DNA from: Deltaproteobacteria bacterium
GTDB taxonomy: Bacteria > Desulfobacterota > DSM-4660 > Desulfatiglandales > Desulfatiglandaceae
Direction: 5' to 3'
NCBI GenBank assembly: GCA_019307815.1
Contig: JAFDIV010000029.1
Span: forward strand, 1 to 64,000
DNA: 64,000 nt
This document shows, in pieces, positions 1-7,325 of this stretch. Within the stretch, counting starts at the first letter, position 1, and every line of letters begins with the position of its first letter. A program made the translations under genes and the position numbers. The notes under the pieces were generated by a model. It saw nothing but the letters and a program-made list of their open reading frames with translations, made no database searches and had not been told where the DNA came from.

Positions 1-384
1 ATGGAATAGGGGTTACCCAACCCATCTCAGCACCACCTGGGTCGCGAATCATAGCAACACGGCCAACACCGGGAACTTCCCAAGGCCCTTTTATCAGCTC
101 GCCGCCACAGGTTTGCATTCTACGGATTGCATCATCAAGATCATCAACGTGAACGTATGTTATCCAACGGTCTGGTTGGCCACTACCTTTGTTGTTATCC
201 AATGTGAGCACCCCGCAAACTGGTTTACCCGATGACAAGCCGATCCAATAAGTACCACCTGTTGGCATTTTTTCCGCACGGAAATTCCATCCGATGGTTT
301 CTCGATAGAAAGCAATAGCCTCACCTCATCGGCATTGTGCGTTTGAAGTTCAATCCAGTTGAATTCTCCATGAGTAGTCATCAT
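1..384 (-). pseudogene. VOC/glyoxalase-family protein, integron cassette 3, frameshifted, cut by window edge
   Basis: Starting from ATG 384 (a second ATG follows at 381; GGAGAG lies just upstream), the reading frame gives MMTTHGEFNWIELQTHNADE and then loses homology. A change of frame near 322-327 restores a VOC-type sequence to base 1: AIAFYRETIGW, then PTGGTYWIGLSSGKPVCGVL, later RWITYVHVDDLDDAIRRM and VAMIRDPGGAEMGW. This is the usual pattern of the small glyoxalase/bleomycin-resistance (VOC) metal-binding fold. The gene begins 11 bp after the attC core GTTATGC, as a cassette gene should. The frameshift may be true decay or a single base error. The 3' end lies outside the window. The substrate cannot be told. 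Confidence 0.75.
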
Positions 385-394
385 TTCTCTCCAC

Positions 395-523
395 GCATAA
401 CGTCCAGCGCGTGAGCCGCCGCCCGACCTACATAGAAGCCATTGGCTAATCACTTTGGAACTTGGCAATTCCCCCGTCGCAAACCGCCACGATAGGGCGG
501 TCGGCTCTACGCGCTTGTTAGGA
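395..523 (-). other. attC recombination site of cassette 2 (129 bp)
   Basis: Read on the minus strand, the site starts with the R'' core TCCTAAC (517-523) and ends with the R' core GTTATGC (395-401). The inner arms GCGCGTGAGCCG (407-418) and CGGCTCTACGCGC (502-514) pair over their whole length except for one unpaired base, which is the extrahelical base expected in folded attC DNA. A second inverted pair lies around the centre. The VOC cassette begins straight after the R' core. Length and architecture fit integron attC sites, not a transcription terminator. Confidence 0.85.
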
Positions 524-549
524 CAGCACCTCTCCATCGACCACCCCCT

Positions 550-933
550 TCAACTCTCAATATCCACCTTGTGGCCCGCCAGTCGAAGCACCTTCACCGC
601 CGCCTTCAGATCCCTCCCCCTCACCAACAGATAATCCGTCTCGTACGTGGACACCACAAAGATGCTTACACCCGCCCTCGCCAGAGGCTCCGCCAGCGAC
701 AAAACCACCCCCGTCTCACCAAAGTCCAAAGGCCCCTCCACCTTCAAACACCGCCACCCCCTCTCCGCACGCACCTTCCTCGGTATACACGCCGCAGAAC
801 ATACGACAGACAACTCCTCTGGCGTTCTCGTAATGGAGAAAAAGCCACTCTCCTTCGCCCAAGCCGGGATCTCAGCGGAGCTCCCGTGACGGCATATCCC
901 GAACTCTCCACGAAGAGCCGTCAACGTCGCCAT
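550..933 (-). CDS. ACT-domain (CASTOR-like) protein, integron cassette 2
   Basis: A protein of 127 residues with two ACT-like halves: LTALRGEFGICR and SGFFSITRTPEELSVVC in the N-terminal half, then WRCLKVEGPLDFGETGVVLS, LARAGVSIFVVSTYETDYLLV and a closing helix. This matches small bacterial ACT/CASTOR-type proteins thought to bind amino acids; the ligand is unknown. It sits alone in its cassette, about 25 bp from the attC site behind it and about 30 bp after the attC core in front of it. GGGATAGG precedes ATG 933. It has no promoter of its own that I can see, so expression would depend on the integron promoter or on chance upstream transcription. Confidence 0.85.
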   Translation of the reverse strand: MATLTALRGEFGICRHGSSAEIPAWAKESGFFSITRTPEELSVVCSAACIPRKVRAERGWRCLKVEGPLDFGETGVVLSLAEPLARAGVSIFVVSTYETDYLLVRGRDLKAAVKVLRLAGHKVDIES

Positions 934-961
934 CGACCTATCCCGTTTCTTCCATAAGCTG

Positions 962-1047
962 GCCTAACGTCATGGGTCACTTGCCGCTGTGGAGCAAGGC
1001 CGAAGGCCGCAGCGGAATGGCGGTCAAGTGGACCCTATTGTTATGTC
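962..1047 (-). other. attC recombination site of cassette 1 (86 bp)
   Basis: On the minus strand it runs from R'' ACATAAC (1040-1046) to R' GTTAGGC (962-968). Arms GGGTCACTTGCCGC (974-987) and GCGGTCAAGTGGACCC (1020-1035) pair with single-base bulges, and a short GGCCGAAGGCC hairpin caps the stem. R'' is the exact complement of GTTATGT, the core that opens this same cassette at the attI junction (1429-1435), as required if the cassette was inserted from a circle. The stop codon TAA of hicA (1041-1043) lies inside the R'' core. Confidence 0.88.
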
Positions 1048-1223
1048 GGATTTTTAAGCATCTTTATGATATGCTTAGCTAAATACTCATTGATTTCTTT
1101 ATGCCTGGGTACTGGTTGGGATATTTTCGTCCTGGGGTTATGATACCAATCATGTTTCCCACCATGGCGTATCAAGACGCATCCCATCTTTTCCAGCTCT
1201 TTAATCAGATCTTTTCTTTTCAT
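1041..1223 (-). CDS. hicA: HicA-type mRNA interferase toxin (integron cassette 1)
   Basis: A protein of 60 residues with the HicA double-stranded-RNA-binding-like fold: KRKDLIKELEKMGCVLIRHG, then the catalytic-His region GGKHDWYHNP, and PVPRHKEINEYLAKHIIKML. HicA toxins cleave mRNA and are held inactive by HicB. The start codon overlaps the hicB stop by four bases (ATGA), so the two are translated together. Its stop codon is part of the attC core, showing how tightly the cassette is packed. Toxin-antitoxin pairs are common cassette cargo and probably stabilise the array against deletion. HicB precedes HicA here, the reverse of the E. coli order. Confidence 0.92.
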   Translation of the reverse strand: MKRKDLIKELEKMGCVLIRHGGKHDWYHNPRTKISQPVPRHKEINEYLAKHIIKMLKNPT

Positions 1224-1411
1224 GCGACTTCCAACTCATCAACTCGTCGAACGCATGGGATATTTCCACTTGAAAGATCATGGTAGATGTCTCTTAAGTT
1301 TTCCTTTAATTCCTCCAATGTCTCCCCTTGAGTCATATAATCCGGATATTCTTCTAGATACCCCAGCCACATGTCATCGTCTTTCCAATAGACATATCTT
1401 TTCCTTTCCAT
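1220..1411 (-). CDS. hicB: HicB-type antitoxin (integron cassette 1)
   Basis: About 63 residues from ATG 1411: MERKRYVYWKDDDMWLGYLE, EYPDYMTQGETLEELKENLRDIYHDL. This is the short HicB partial RNase-H-like fold without a separate DNA-binding domain. AGGAG lies 7-8 bases upstream of ATG 1411, which decides the start; a longer reading from 1438 would run into the attI core and is unlikely. It is the first gene of the cassette array, so it is the cassette closest to the integrase and to any array promoter. It should neutralise the HicA encoded directly behind it. Confidence 0.9.
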   Translation of the reverse strand: MERKRYVYWKDDDMWLGYLEEYPDYMTQGETLEELKENLRDIYHDLSSGNIPCVRRVDELEVA

Positions 1412-1427
1412 CACTTTTCTCCTGTCT

Positions 1428-1524
1428 GACATAACCATTAAATGTAATGATATTGGTCAGGGATACCTGATATTATTGGGTTTATTCTTGATTCAATTCG
1501 GAATTTAATATACCATATTTCACC
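1428..1524 (-). other. attI region and divergent integron regulatory region
   Basis: The first cassette is joined at GTTATGTC (minus strand, 1428-1435), so the primary insertion site attI lies between this point and intI. The region holds a direct repeat TGATATT (1448-1454 and 1468-1474) and a palindrome TCAGG-gata-CCTGA (1457-1470), either of which could be integrase or regulator binding sites. AT-rich sequence before intI (TTGATT near 1489 and TATACC or TACCAT near 1510) could serve as its promoter. I could not identify a convincing cassette promoter. Confidence 0.6.
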
Positions 1525-2532
1525 ATGCAAAATCAAGTGGTTTCCATTTATAACAGGCCGAAAAGACTACTAGATCAGGTCCGGGAGGTGATGCGGGTCA
1601 AGCACTACTCCATCCGGACCGAGCGGGCCTATATCGGGTGGATCAAGAAGTTCATCCTCTTTCATGGCAAAAGGCATCCCAGAGAAATGGGCGAGCCTGA
1701 GGTGGAAGCCTTTCTCACCTGGCTTGCCACAGAAGGCAATGTGGCAAAGTCCACTCAAAATCAGGCATTCAATGCCCTGATTTTTCTTTACCGAGAGGTG
1801 CTTCAAGCCCCCCTTGAAGGCAGGATCAATGCTGTACGGCCAGGGAAGAAGCAGCGACTACCAGTGGTCCTAAGCAAGGAAGAGACCCTGCGGTTGTTGA
1901 ATGCCATGAGTGGAGTGCCGCAATTGATGGCCAAGCTCCTTTACGGCACAGGGATGCGCCTAATGGAGTGCCTGAGGTTGAGGGTAAAGGACGTGGATTT
2001 TGAATTGAGCGAGATAAGGGTCAGGGATGGCAAGGGGGGTACGGACCGTTTGGTATTTTTGCCTGAAAGTATCAAACCGGCCCTCAAAGAGCATCTCGAA
2101 AGGGTGAGATTGATTCATGAGAGGGACCTTTCCGAAGGGTATGGCGAGGTATATCTTCCAGAGGCACTGGCAAGAAAGTATCCAAGGGCTGGGAAGGAAT
2201 GGATCTGGCAATATGTGTTTCCTTCGACCAGGCTCTCAAGGGATCCCCGCTCCAACGCAGTGCGGCGCCATCATATGGATCCTTCCACATTGGATAGAGC
2301 AATAAAGAGAGCAGCCAAACTGGCGGGTATTGACAAGCGAATCTCTTCCCATACCCTGCGCCATTCCTTTGCGACCCACCTGCTGCAAGTCGGCACGGAC
2401 ATCAGGACGATCCAGAGTTTGCTTGGGCACAGAGACATTTCAACCACCATGATTTATACTCATGTGCTGAGACAAATGAGTCCAAAGATCAAAAGCCCTC
2501 TGGATATGCTGACACAAGATGATATAAACTAA
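1525..2532 (+). CDS. intI: Integron integrase (tyrosine recombinase, IntI family)
   Basis: 335 residues. N-terminal SAM-like domain ([38 protein letters not shown]) and C-terminal catalytic domain with R145 ([18 protein letters not shown]), K170, H276 and R279 ([12 protein letters not shown]), H302 ([10 protein letters not shown]) and nucleophile Y311 (MIYTH). The extra segment [20 protein letters not shown] (215-234) followed by [16 protein letters not shown] is the insertion that marks IntI and binds the extrahelical bases of attC. Lengths and all catalytic residues are intact, so it should be active. It is transcribed away from the cassettes, the standard integron layout. No strong ribosome-binding site precedes ATG 1525. 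Sequence suggests an environmental chromosomal type rather than a clinical class. Confidence 0.96.
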   Translation: MQNQVVSIYNRPKRLLDQVREVMRVKHYSIRTERAYIGWIKKFILFHGKRHPREMGEPEVEAFLTWLATEGNVAKSTQNQAFNALIFLYREVLQAPLEGRINAVRPGKKQRLPVVLSKEETLRLLNAMSGVPQLMAKLLYGTGMRLMECLRLRVKDVDFELSEIRVRDGKGGTDRLVFLPESIKPALKEHLERVRLIHERDLSEGYGEVYLPEALARKYPRAGKEWIWQYVFPSTRLSRDPRSNAVRRHHMDPSTLDRAIKRAAKLAGIDKRISSHTLRHSFATHLLQVGTDIRTIQSLLGHRDISTTMIYTHVLRQMSPKIKSPLDMLTQDDIN

Positions 2533-2602
2533 AGGAGAGGTTCCTACTTAAATTGCCTCATATCAAGACGTGACCCCCCAGTTTCATGAAAGGATCAGCG
2601 CC

Positions 2603-3010
2603 ATGAACATATACATAGTGTGGACAGAGAAAAACAACGTGGAGGTCCCTATACTAGATGAGCAGCAAAGGGGAATTGTCTCCACCATTAATTCATTCCA
2701 TTATTTCATCCAAGAGGGTCGGGGAGACGAAGTTTTAAGGCCCACACTGGCAACGCTTGAAAACTTTACCACGATCCATTTCACCACCGAAGAGGCATTG
2801 ATGGAAAGGGCAGGCTACCCTGATATTGAAGACCATAAGGCGCTACACAAAGAACTAATCAAAAAGACAGCCGATATCTCCCGCGAATCAGTTTATCTCA
2901 AAGACCCGGACATGGCCCTGAAATTCCTGAGGCAATGGTGGTTGGGCCACATTAATGTGGAGGATAAAAAGTACGCCCCTTATGTTCGCAAACTTATGGA
3001 GAGAGTGTAA
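2603..3010 (+). CDS. Bacteriohemerythrin-like protein lacking the first His ligand
   Basis: About 135 residues from ATG 2603 (AGGA ten bases upstream; the frame could open at GTG 2570). It has the hemerythrin four-helix pattern: VPILDEQQRGIVSTINSFHY, TIHFTTEEALMERAGYP, EDHKALHKELI and WWLGHINVEDKKYAPY. Six of seven di-iron ligands are visible (H and E in HFTTEE, two H in DHKALH, H and D in GHINVED). The first, normally His in D-x-Q-H, is Gln22. Bacterial hemerythrins bind O2 or deliver it to oxygen-sensing or detoxifying systems in anaerobes. The substitution may change iron or gas binding. Monocistronic. Confidence 0.88.
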   Translation: MNIYIVWTEKNNVEVPILDEQQRGIVSTINSFHYFIQEGRGDEVLRPTLATLENFTTIHFTTEEALMERAGYPDIEDHKALHKELIKKTADISRESVYLKDPDMALKFLRQWWLGHINVEDKKYAPYVRKLMERV

Positions 3011-3221
3011 GCCATATCGGGCCAGTAAAGAGGGCCATTATTGAACTTGGAGGTCGCCCACGGCGCGTTCAGGTTGTCGTGTTGACATTGGGCGGGCGTA
3101 TGGACCTGCTTTAAATATCTTAAAAAAAGAGTTGCCTGGAGAGGGAAAATTTTTTATCTTTATGGTATAAATAGAAGTATTTAAATTTTTAAACCATTTA
3201 TTCATACAAAATGGGGGAAAA

Positions 3222-3479
3222 ATGGGCCAGAGTATTAAGACCGCCATCTCTATGCAGGAGCATTTATTCAAAAAAGTCTCAGAGCTTGCTAAGGAGCTCC
3301 AAATGTCTCGCTCAAAGGTTTTTTCTCTTGCGGTCGAGGAATTCATAAAAAAGAAGGAGTCGGAGAAGCTCCTTCGTCAAATAAATGCGGCGTATTCAGG
3401 TGAGGCTCCGGAGGAGAGAGAGCTAGGAAAAAGGCATAAAAAGAAACATAAAAGAATGGTGGCGACAGAGTCATGGTGA
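3222..3479 (+). CDS. mazE: MazE-like ribbon-helix-helix antitoxin
   Basis: 85 residues. The N-terminal half (IKTAISMQEHLFKKVSELAK, ELQMSRSKVFSLAVEEFIKK) is a CopG/MetJ-type ribbon-helix-helix DNA-binding domain; the lysine-rich tail (KRHKKKHKR) is the likely toxin-binding segment. GGGGGAAAA precedes ATG 3222. The stop overlaps the toxin start by seven bases, so translation is coupled. The upstream AT-rich 200 bp probably carry the promoter that such antitoxins repress together with their toxin. It is near the integron but not inside the cassette array, since no attC lies beside it. Confidence 0.85.
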   Translation: MGQSIKTAISMQEHLFKKVSELAKELQMSRSKVFSLAVEEFIKKKESEKLLRQINAAYSGEAPEERELGKRHKKKHKRMVATESW

Positions 3480-3826
3480 TCGAACAAGGGGAGATATATT
3501 GGGTTGACTTGGGCGAGCCCAGGGGATCTGGACCAGGATATCGCCATCCTCACATTGTGATTCAAAATGATGTTTTCAATGCGAGCCGGATCAATACAGT
3601 AGTTGTGTGTGTAATAACATCCAATCTGAAGAGAGCCAAGTCACCAGGGAATGTTGTGTTAGAAAAGGGAGAAGCCAACATGCCCAAGAAAAGTGTGGTA
3701 AACGTAACTCAGATATATACCGTTGATAAAAGAGATCTGGCGGAAAAGATAGGTAAAGTAACCAAGGATAAGCTGAAGCGGATCCTGGATGGGGTGAGCT
3801 TGGTTTTAGAGCCCCGAAGCATATAA
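3473..3826 (+). CDS. mazF: MazF/PemK-type endoribonuclease toxin
   Basis: 117 residues with the PemK/MazF beta-barrel motifs: MVIEQGEIYWVDLGEPRGSG, YRHPHIVIQND, NTVVVCVITSNLKRAKSPGN, KSVVNVTQIYTVDKRDL and LKRILDGVSLVL. The catalytic Arg (PRGSGPGYRHP) and Thr/Ser (CVITSN) positions are present. MazF toxins cut single-stranded RNA at short motifs. Paired with the ribbon-helix-helix protein encoded just before it, overlapping by seven bases. Confidence 0.93.
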   Translation: MVIEQGEIYWVDLGEPRGSGPGYRHPHIVIQNDVFNASRINTVVVCVITSNLKRAKSPGNVVLEKGEANMPKKSVVNVTQIYTVDKRDLAEKIGKVTKDKLKRILDGVSLVLEPRSI

Positions 3827-3851
3827 AGACTAGGATGCGGAATATGGTGGC

Positions 3852-4577
3852 TTAGGCCTGGTAGCCAACGGGCATTATCAGCAAGGGTTCATGATTCTTG
3901 GGGATGCCCATTATCTTTATGATCTCAGCATCATTGAATGCCCCCACGATTCCCGCCCTCAAACCAAGGGCTTCGGCCTGCAGGAATATGTTCTGCCCCA
4001 CATGCCCTGCCTCGATTATTGCATATCTGATGCCCCTGTCACCATATTTGGAACAGATCCTGGCATACTCTGCTGTTATTACAAGGTTGACCGGAGCCTG
4101 GGCCATCCACATTTGCCAAAGTGATGCGTTGGCAATTTGCTTTCTTTTGTCCCCTGGGCCTACCAGCTCAACCCTGTGGCCCGGTGGGACATAGTGATAT
4201 ATCCCGGCATCAAGGTCTTCCACACCCTTCTCTCCCACCACAGCATAGACATCAATGGGATAGAGGGCTCCCCCTGAGGGAGCAGCCCTTTTGAAACCGC
4301 GGTCTTCGGTTATTCCCTGGGCCGCAAAGAGGAGCTGGGAAAATTGGTCCTTTGTGAGTTGCCTGGAGGTGAAGGAGCGAACAGTTCTTCGGTTTTTGAT
4401 GGCCTTTTCAACAGATACCCTGCCTTCTTCATTTGGCCTGGGAAGGATCATGGCGTCCTCCTTTCTGTTTTTCCCTATCAAAGACCCCAAAAGCGGTTTG
4501 ATGGGATTGAATAATTGGAGCAGAAACATGTTAAGGAAGACTAATTTCAGGAATACTCTCCTTGATGCACAGTTCAT
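3852..4577 (-). CDS. SagB/ThcOx-type nitroreductase-family protein with Tat-like signal
   Basis: 241 residues. The N-terminus carries SRRVFLK followed by a hydrophobic stretch (LVFLNMFLLQLF), a good twin-arginine signal, so the protein is probably exported with its flavin bound. The rest is a SagB-type FMN oxidoreductase: AIKNRRTVRSFTSRQLTKDQ, FAAQGITE, RAAPSGGALYPIDVYAVVG, GIYHYVPPGHRVELV and the C-terminal EAGHVGQNIFLQAEALGLRA. Members oxidise azolines or act on unknown substrates; stand-alone exported forms are common in anaerobes. The start follows an unusual run of nine C (minus strand G) at 4587-4595, which may act as a ribosome-binding site and is prone to slippage. It has no partner genes. 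Confidence 0.88.
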   Translation of the reverse strand: MNCASRRVFLKLVFLNMFLLQLFNPIKPLLGSLIGKNRKEDAMILPRPNEEGRVSVEKAIKNRRTVRSFTSRQLTKDQFSQLLFAAQGITEDRGFKRAAPSGGALYPIDVYAVVGEKGVEDLDAGIYHYVPPGHRVELVGPGDKRKQIANASLWQMWMAQAPVNLVITAEYARICSKYGDRGIRYAIIEAGHVGQNIFLQAEALGLRAGIVGAFNDAEIIKIMGIPKNHEPLLIMPVGYQA

Positions 4578-4729
4578 TAAGTTTTACCCCCCCCCTTATA
4601 GTCTCAAAATCCTTTCCTGAGATCAACAGGATATGGATTCAAGAAAGATATTTAGTTGGTGATTTTTGGAGGCATTTACAGTATTTTAAGCCCAGGTTAT
4701 CCCACTTCTGAGAAAAGGGGGTGAGGGCT

Positions 4730-5473
4730 ATGAAGGTGGTTTTCCATGAGGCGTTTTACCAGGTGTATGCCAGTGACCCAGCGGCAATAGAGGGCCGCAT
4801 GGAGGCCATAGTGAAGGTGGTGGAGCCGGCTGTGGAGTTGGTTGAGGCTACCCCTGCAACAGTGGAGCAGATCGGTGCGGCGCATACCAAATCCCATATT
4901 GAAAGGGTAAAGGCCCAAGGTGTGTATGATGTGGCTGCCCTTGCTGCTGGAGGGGCTGTGATGGCAGCCGAGATGGGTCTCAAAGAGCCATGCTTCGGCC
5001 TAATACGGCCACCCGGCCATCATGCTTCCTCTGATTCTGCCTGGGGATTCTGCTACTTTAACAATATGGCCATTGCTATTGAACATTTAAAGAAACAAGG
5101 AAGGATTAAAACCGCCTATGTGCTTGATATTGATCTTCACTTTGGCGATGGCACGGTCAACATACTTGGCGACAAGGGATATGTGATCATCCATAATGTT
5201 TCAGCCAGCAACCGGGATGCATACATTGAAGAAGTAAGGAAGGAGATGGAAGGCTGTGATGCGGATATTATAGGGATCTCGGCAGGATTTGATAACCATG
5301 AGCATGATTGGGGGGGAACGCTTAAGACCAGTGATTACCGAGAGATCGGGCGCATGGTCAGGGCGGCTGCTACTAGGTGCAATGGGGGATGCTTTGCCAT
5401 ACTTGAGGGTGGATACAATCACCAAGTGCTGGGGCATAATGTGTTGGCGTTGATAGAGGGCCTATCAGATTGA
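4730..5473 (+). CDS. Histone-deacetylase/acetylpolyamine amidohydrolase family protein
   Basis: About 247 residues from ATG 4730 (GGGGGTGA upstream; GTG 4721 is the alternative). Arginase/deacetylase fold with the expected zinc-site motifs: HTKSHIERV, LIRPPGHHASSDSAWGFCYF, DIDLHFGDGT (D-x-H ligands), GISAGFDNHEHD (third ligand Asp) and LEGGYNHQVLG. It is short compared with the usual 300-350 residues of bacterial members, with trimmed N-terminal and loop regions. It should deacylate an acetylated amine or lysine in the cytoplasm; the substrate is unknown. Confidence 0.9.
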   Translation: MKVVFHEAFYQVYASDPAAIEGRMEAIVKVVEPAVELVEATPATVEQIGAAHTKSHIERVKAQGVYDVAALAAGGAVMAAEMGLKEPCFGLIRPPGHHASSDSAWGFCYFNNMAIAIEHLKKQGRIKTAYVLDIDLHFGDGTVNILGDKGYVIIHNVSASNRDAYIEEVRKEMEGCDADIIGISAGFDNHEHDWGGTLKTSDYREIGRMVRAAATRCNGGCFAILEGGYNHQVLGHNVLALIEGLSD

Positions 5474-5537
5474 ACACCGGCGTGAAGACTCCACTCTGAT
5501 TAAGAAAGCTATGGGCCTTTTGCATAAGGGAGCAATT

Positions 5538-6149
5538 ATGGAAAAGATTGATTTCAAGAAGGAACTGAAATATCTCTATAAGGCCTCGGCAAAGGAGGTG
5601 TCTGTGGTTGAAGTGCCTCCAATGAATTTTCTGGTGATAGAGGGCCATGGTGACCCCAACACTTCATCTGAATATATGGAGGCTATCGAAGCCATCTATC
5701 CTGTGGCTTATGCCCTTAAATTCAAAGTCAAGAAGAGCAAGGGAATCGACTATGTGGTCATGCTATTGGAGGGGCTTTGGTGGACTGATGATCCAGCCCA
5801 GTTCAGTATGGACAATAAAGAGATATGGAATTGGACGGCAATGATTATGCAGCCCGAGCATGTGACAAAAGAGATGTATGAAGAGGCGGTAGCCGAGGTT
5901 GGGAAAAAGAAAGATTTGAGGGCATTGACCAAGATGAGGCTTGAGACCTATGAAGAAGGATTGTCCGTGCAAATCTTGCACATGGGTCCGTATGCCGAAG
6001 AAGGCCCGACCATAGCCAGACTACACGATTACATTAAAGATCACGGCTACCGATTCAATGGGAAGCATCATGAGATTTATTTAAGTGATCCAAGGAAAAC
6101 GGCACCAGAGAAGCTTAAGACGATACTCCGGCAGCCTGTTACAAGCTAG
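5538..6149 (+). CDS. GyrI-like small-molecule-binding domain protein
   Basis: About 203 residues from ATG 5538 (AAGGGAG upstream). The sequence EVPPMNFLVIEGHGDPNTSS, YPVAYALKFKVKK, YVVMLLEGLWWTDDP, VQILHMGPYAEEGPTIARLH and HGYRFNGKHHEIYLSDPRKT is typical of free-standing GyrI-like proteins (SHS2 fold), relatives of the effector domain of AraC/MerR regulators. There is no DNA-binding domain, so it may bind or hydrolyse a hydrophobic compound. Lies between the deacetylase and GNAT genes on the same strand; co-transcription is possible but gaps are about 65-90 bp. Confidence 0.9.
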   Translation: MEKIDFKKELKYLYKASAKEVSVVEVPPMNFLVIEGHGDPNTSSEYMEAIEAIYPVAYALKFKVKKSKGIDYVVMLLEGLWWTDDPAQFSMDNKEIWNWTAMIMQPEHVTKEMYEEAVAEVGKKKDLRALTKMRLETYEEGLSVQILHMGPYAEEGPTIARLHDYIKDHGYRFNGKHHEIYLSDPRKTAPEKLKTILRQPVTS

Positions 6150-6237
6150 TAAAAGTGCTCCCTAATGTTTGCTCCAGAGGGTCTGGCCCCGGTGTAGCGC
6201 CGATGGCCCCCAAAACTTGGTCGTTAGTTTAGAGTAG

Positions 6238-6717
6238 ATGAAGATCATTCGTGCTGAGACAGCCGAGCACATTGAAGGGATACGGCGCCTCTTTCGAGAA
6301 TATGAGAGGTTCCTTGGGGTTGATCTGTGTTTCCAGGCCTTTGAGGAAGAGCTTGCAGGGCTTCCTGGCAAATATGCACCCCCCGACGGGGCCTTGCTTG
6401 TGGCAATGGAGGGGCAAGAACTGGCTGGATGTGTTGCCTTGAGAAGACTGGAACAAGGCGTGTGCGAGATGAAGAGACTTTTTGTTAAAGAGCAATACAG
6501 GGGAAAGGGTATTGGAAGGGCCCTTGCAAAGGGGATTATTGAGGAAGCAGCCAGACTGGGCTACTCACTGATGCGCCTTGATACCCTGGATTGGCTCAAA
6601 GAGGCCATGAGGCTCTACGAATCGCTGGGTTTCAGGAAAACAGAGCCATACTATACCAACCCTTTGCCCGGGGTGGTATATTGGGAGCTGGAGATCAACC
6701 CCATCCTAAAGACCTGA
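6238..6717 (+). CDS. GNAT-family N-acetyltransferase
   Basis: 159 residues. The acetyl-CoA-binding core reads MKRLFVKEQYRGKGIGRALA (R/Q-x-x-G-x-G/A signature) followed by AARLGYSLMRLDTLDWLKEA and LYESLGFRKTEPYYTNPLPG. A beta-bulge motif VAMEGQELAGCVALRRL precedes it. The acceptor is unknown; the closest pattern is the small-molecule or amino-acid acetyltransferases. Its 3' end overlaps the 3' end of the convergent receiver gene by 12 bp. Confidence 0.92.
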   Translation: MKIIRAETAEHIEGIRRLFREYERFLGVDLCFQAFEEELAGLPGKYAPPDGALLVAMEGQELAGCVALRRLEQGVCEMKRLFVKEQYRGKGIGRALAKGIIEEAARLGYSLMRLDTLDWLKEAMRLYESLGFRKTEPYYTNPLPGVVYWELEINPILKT

Positions 6718-7209
6718 GTACTCTTTTAATTTCTTTTCCCAGAATTCCTTTTCCTTCTCCCGCCAGTCAGGGCCAGTAAAGAGACGATCATAGAAACCGC
6801 CTAATCTTTCAAACCATCTTACCCACGGATTTTTCTTTTTTTCCTTGGCTTCAATTACGTCTGCAACAAAGAGATCAATATTACTGATTTCGTCCTTTGG
6901 GGCATAGTATTCAGCCCCTTCCTCGGCCGCCTTTTTAAGGTTTTCCTCGGACAAGGCATGGGCGGTCAGCATTAATGCAGGGATACCTTGTTGTTTTGCG
7001 ATTTGCAACAACTCAAACCCTTGTACACCCATGATGTCCAATATGGCCACATCATATTCGTTTTTCTCCAAGAGCTCTTTGGCTTGTTCAAAGCTGGAGG
7101 CCCTGTCAACCTTGCACATTTCCAATAGCTCGGTCAGGGTGTCTAGGACATCTTCTTCGTCGTCAACTATAAGGACTCTTTTTCCGCTAATAATCTTTTT
7201 GGGGTCCAT
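6706..7209 (-). CDS. Response-regulator receiver protein with a charged C-terminal tail
   Basis: 167 residues. A CheY-like receiver (RVLIVDDEEDVLDTLTELLE; phosphorylation Asp in YDVAILDIMG; LMLTAHALSEENLKKA; Lys in YYAPKDEI) fills the first 120 residues. The remaining 45 residues (VIEAKEKKKNPWVRWFERLG, FYDRLFTGPDWREKEKEFWE) form a charged aromatic tail with no recognised output domain. It probably acts by protein-protein contact. No histidine kinase is in the window, so the partner is encoded elsewhere. Confidence 0.92.
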   Translation of the reverse strand: MDPKKIISGKRVLIVDDEEDVLDTLTELLEMCKVDRASSFEQAKELLEKNEYDVAILDIMGVQGFELLQIAKQQGIPALMLTAHALSEENLKKAAEEGAEYYAPKDEISNIDLFVADVIEAKEKKKNPWVRWFERLGGFYDRLFTGPDWREKEKEFWEKKLKEYSGL

Positions 7210-7325
7210 TTCATAGGTCTCCTTTGTAAATAATTATATGGGCTAGATAGCTTCAAATATAAGGATGTCCAGCCACCTGTCAAGGCGGAATACTGGCATA
7301 TAGAGCCCTAATATTCCAGCTAATG

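Noticed and set aside
571-957. Plus-strand open frames opposite the ACT gene
   Set aside because: Arg/Pro-rich shadow of the true minus-strand gene; the attC sites fix the coding direction of the array.
3222-3826. mazEF as a further integron cassette
   Set aside because: It lies on the intI side, on the other strand, and no attC core pairs flank it.
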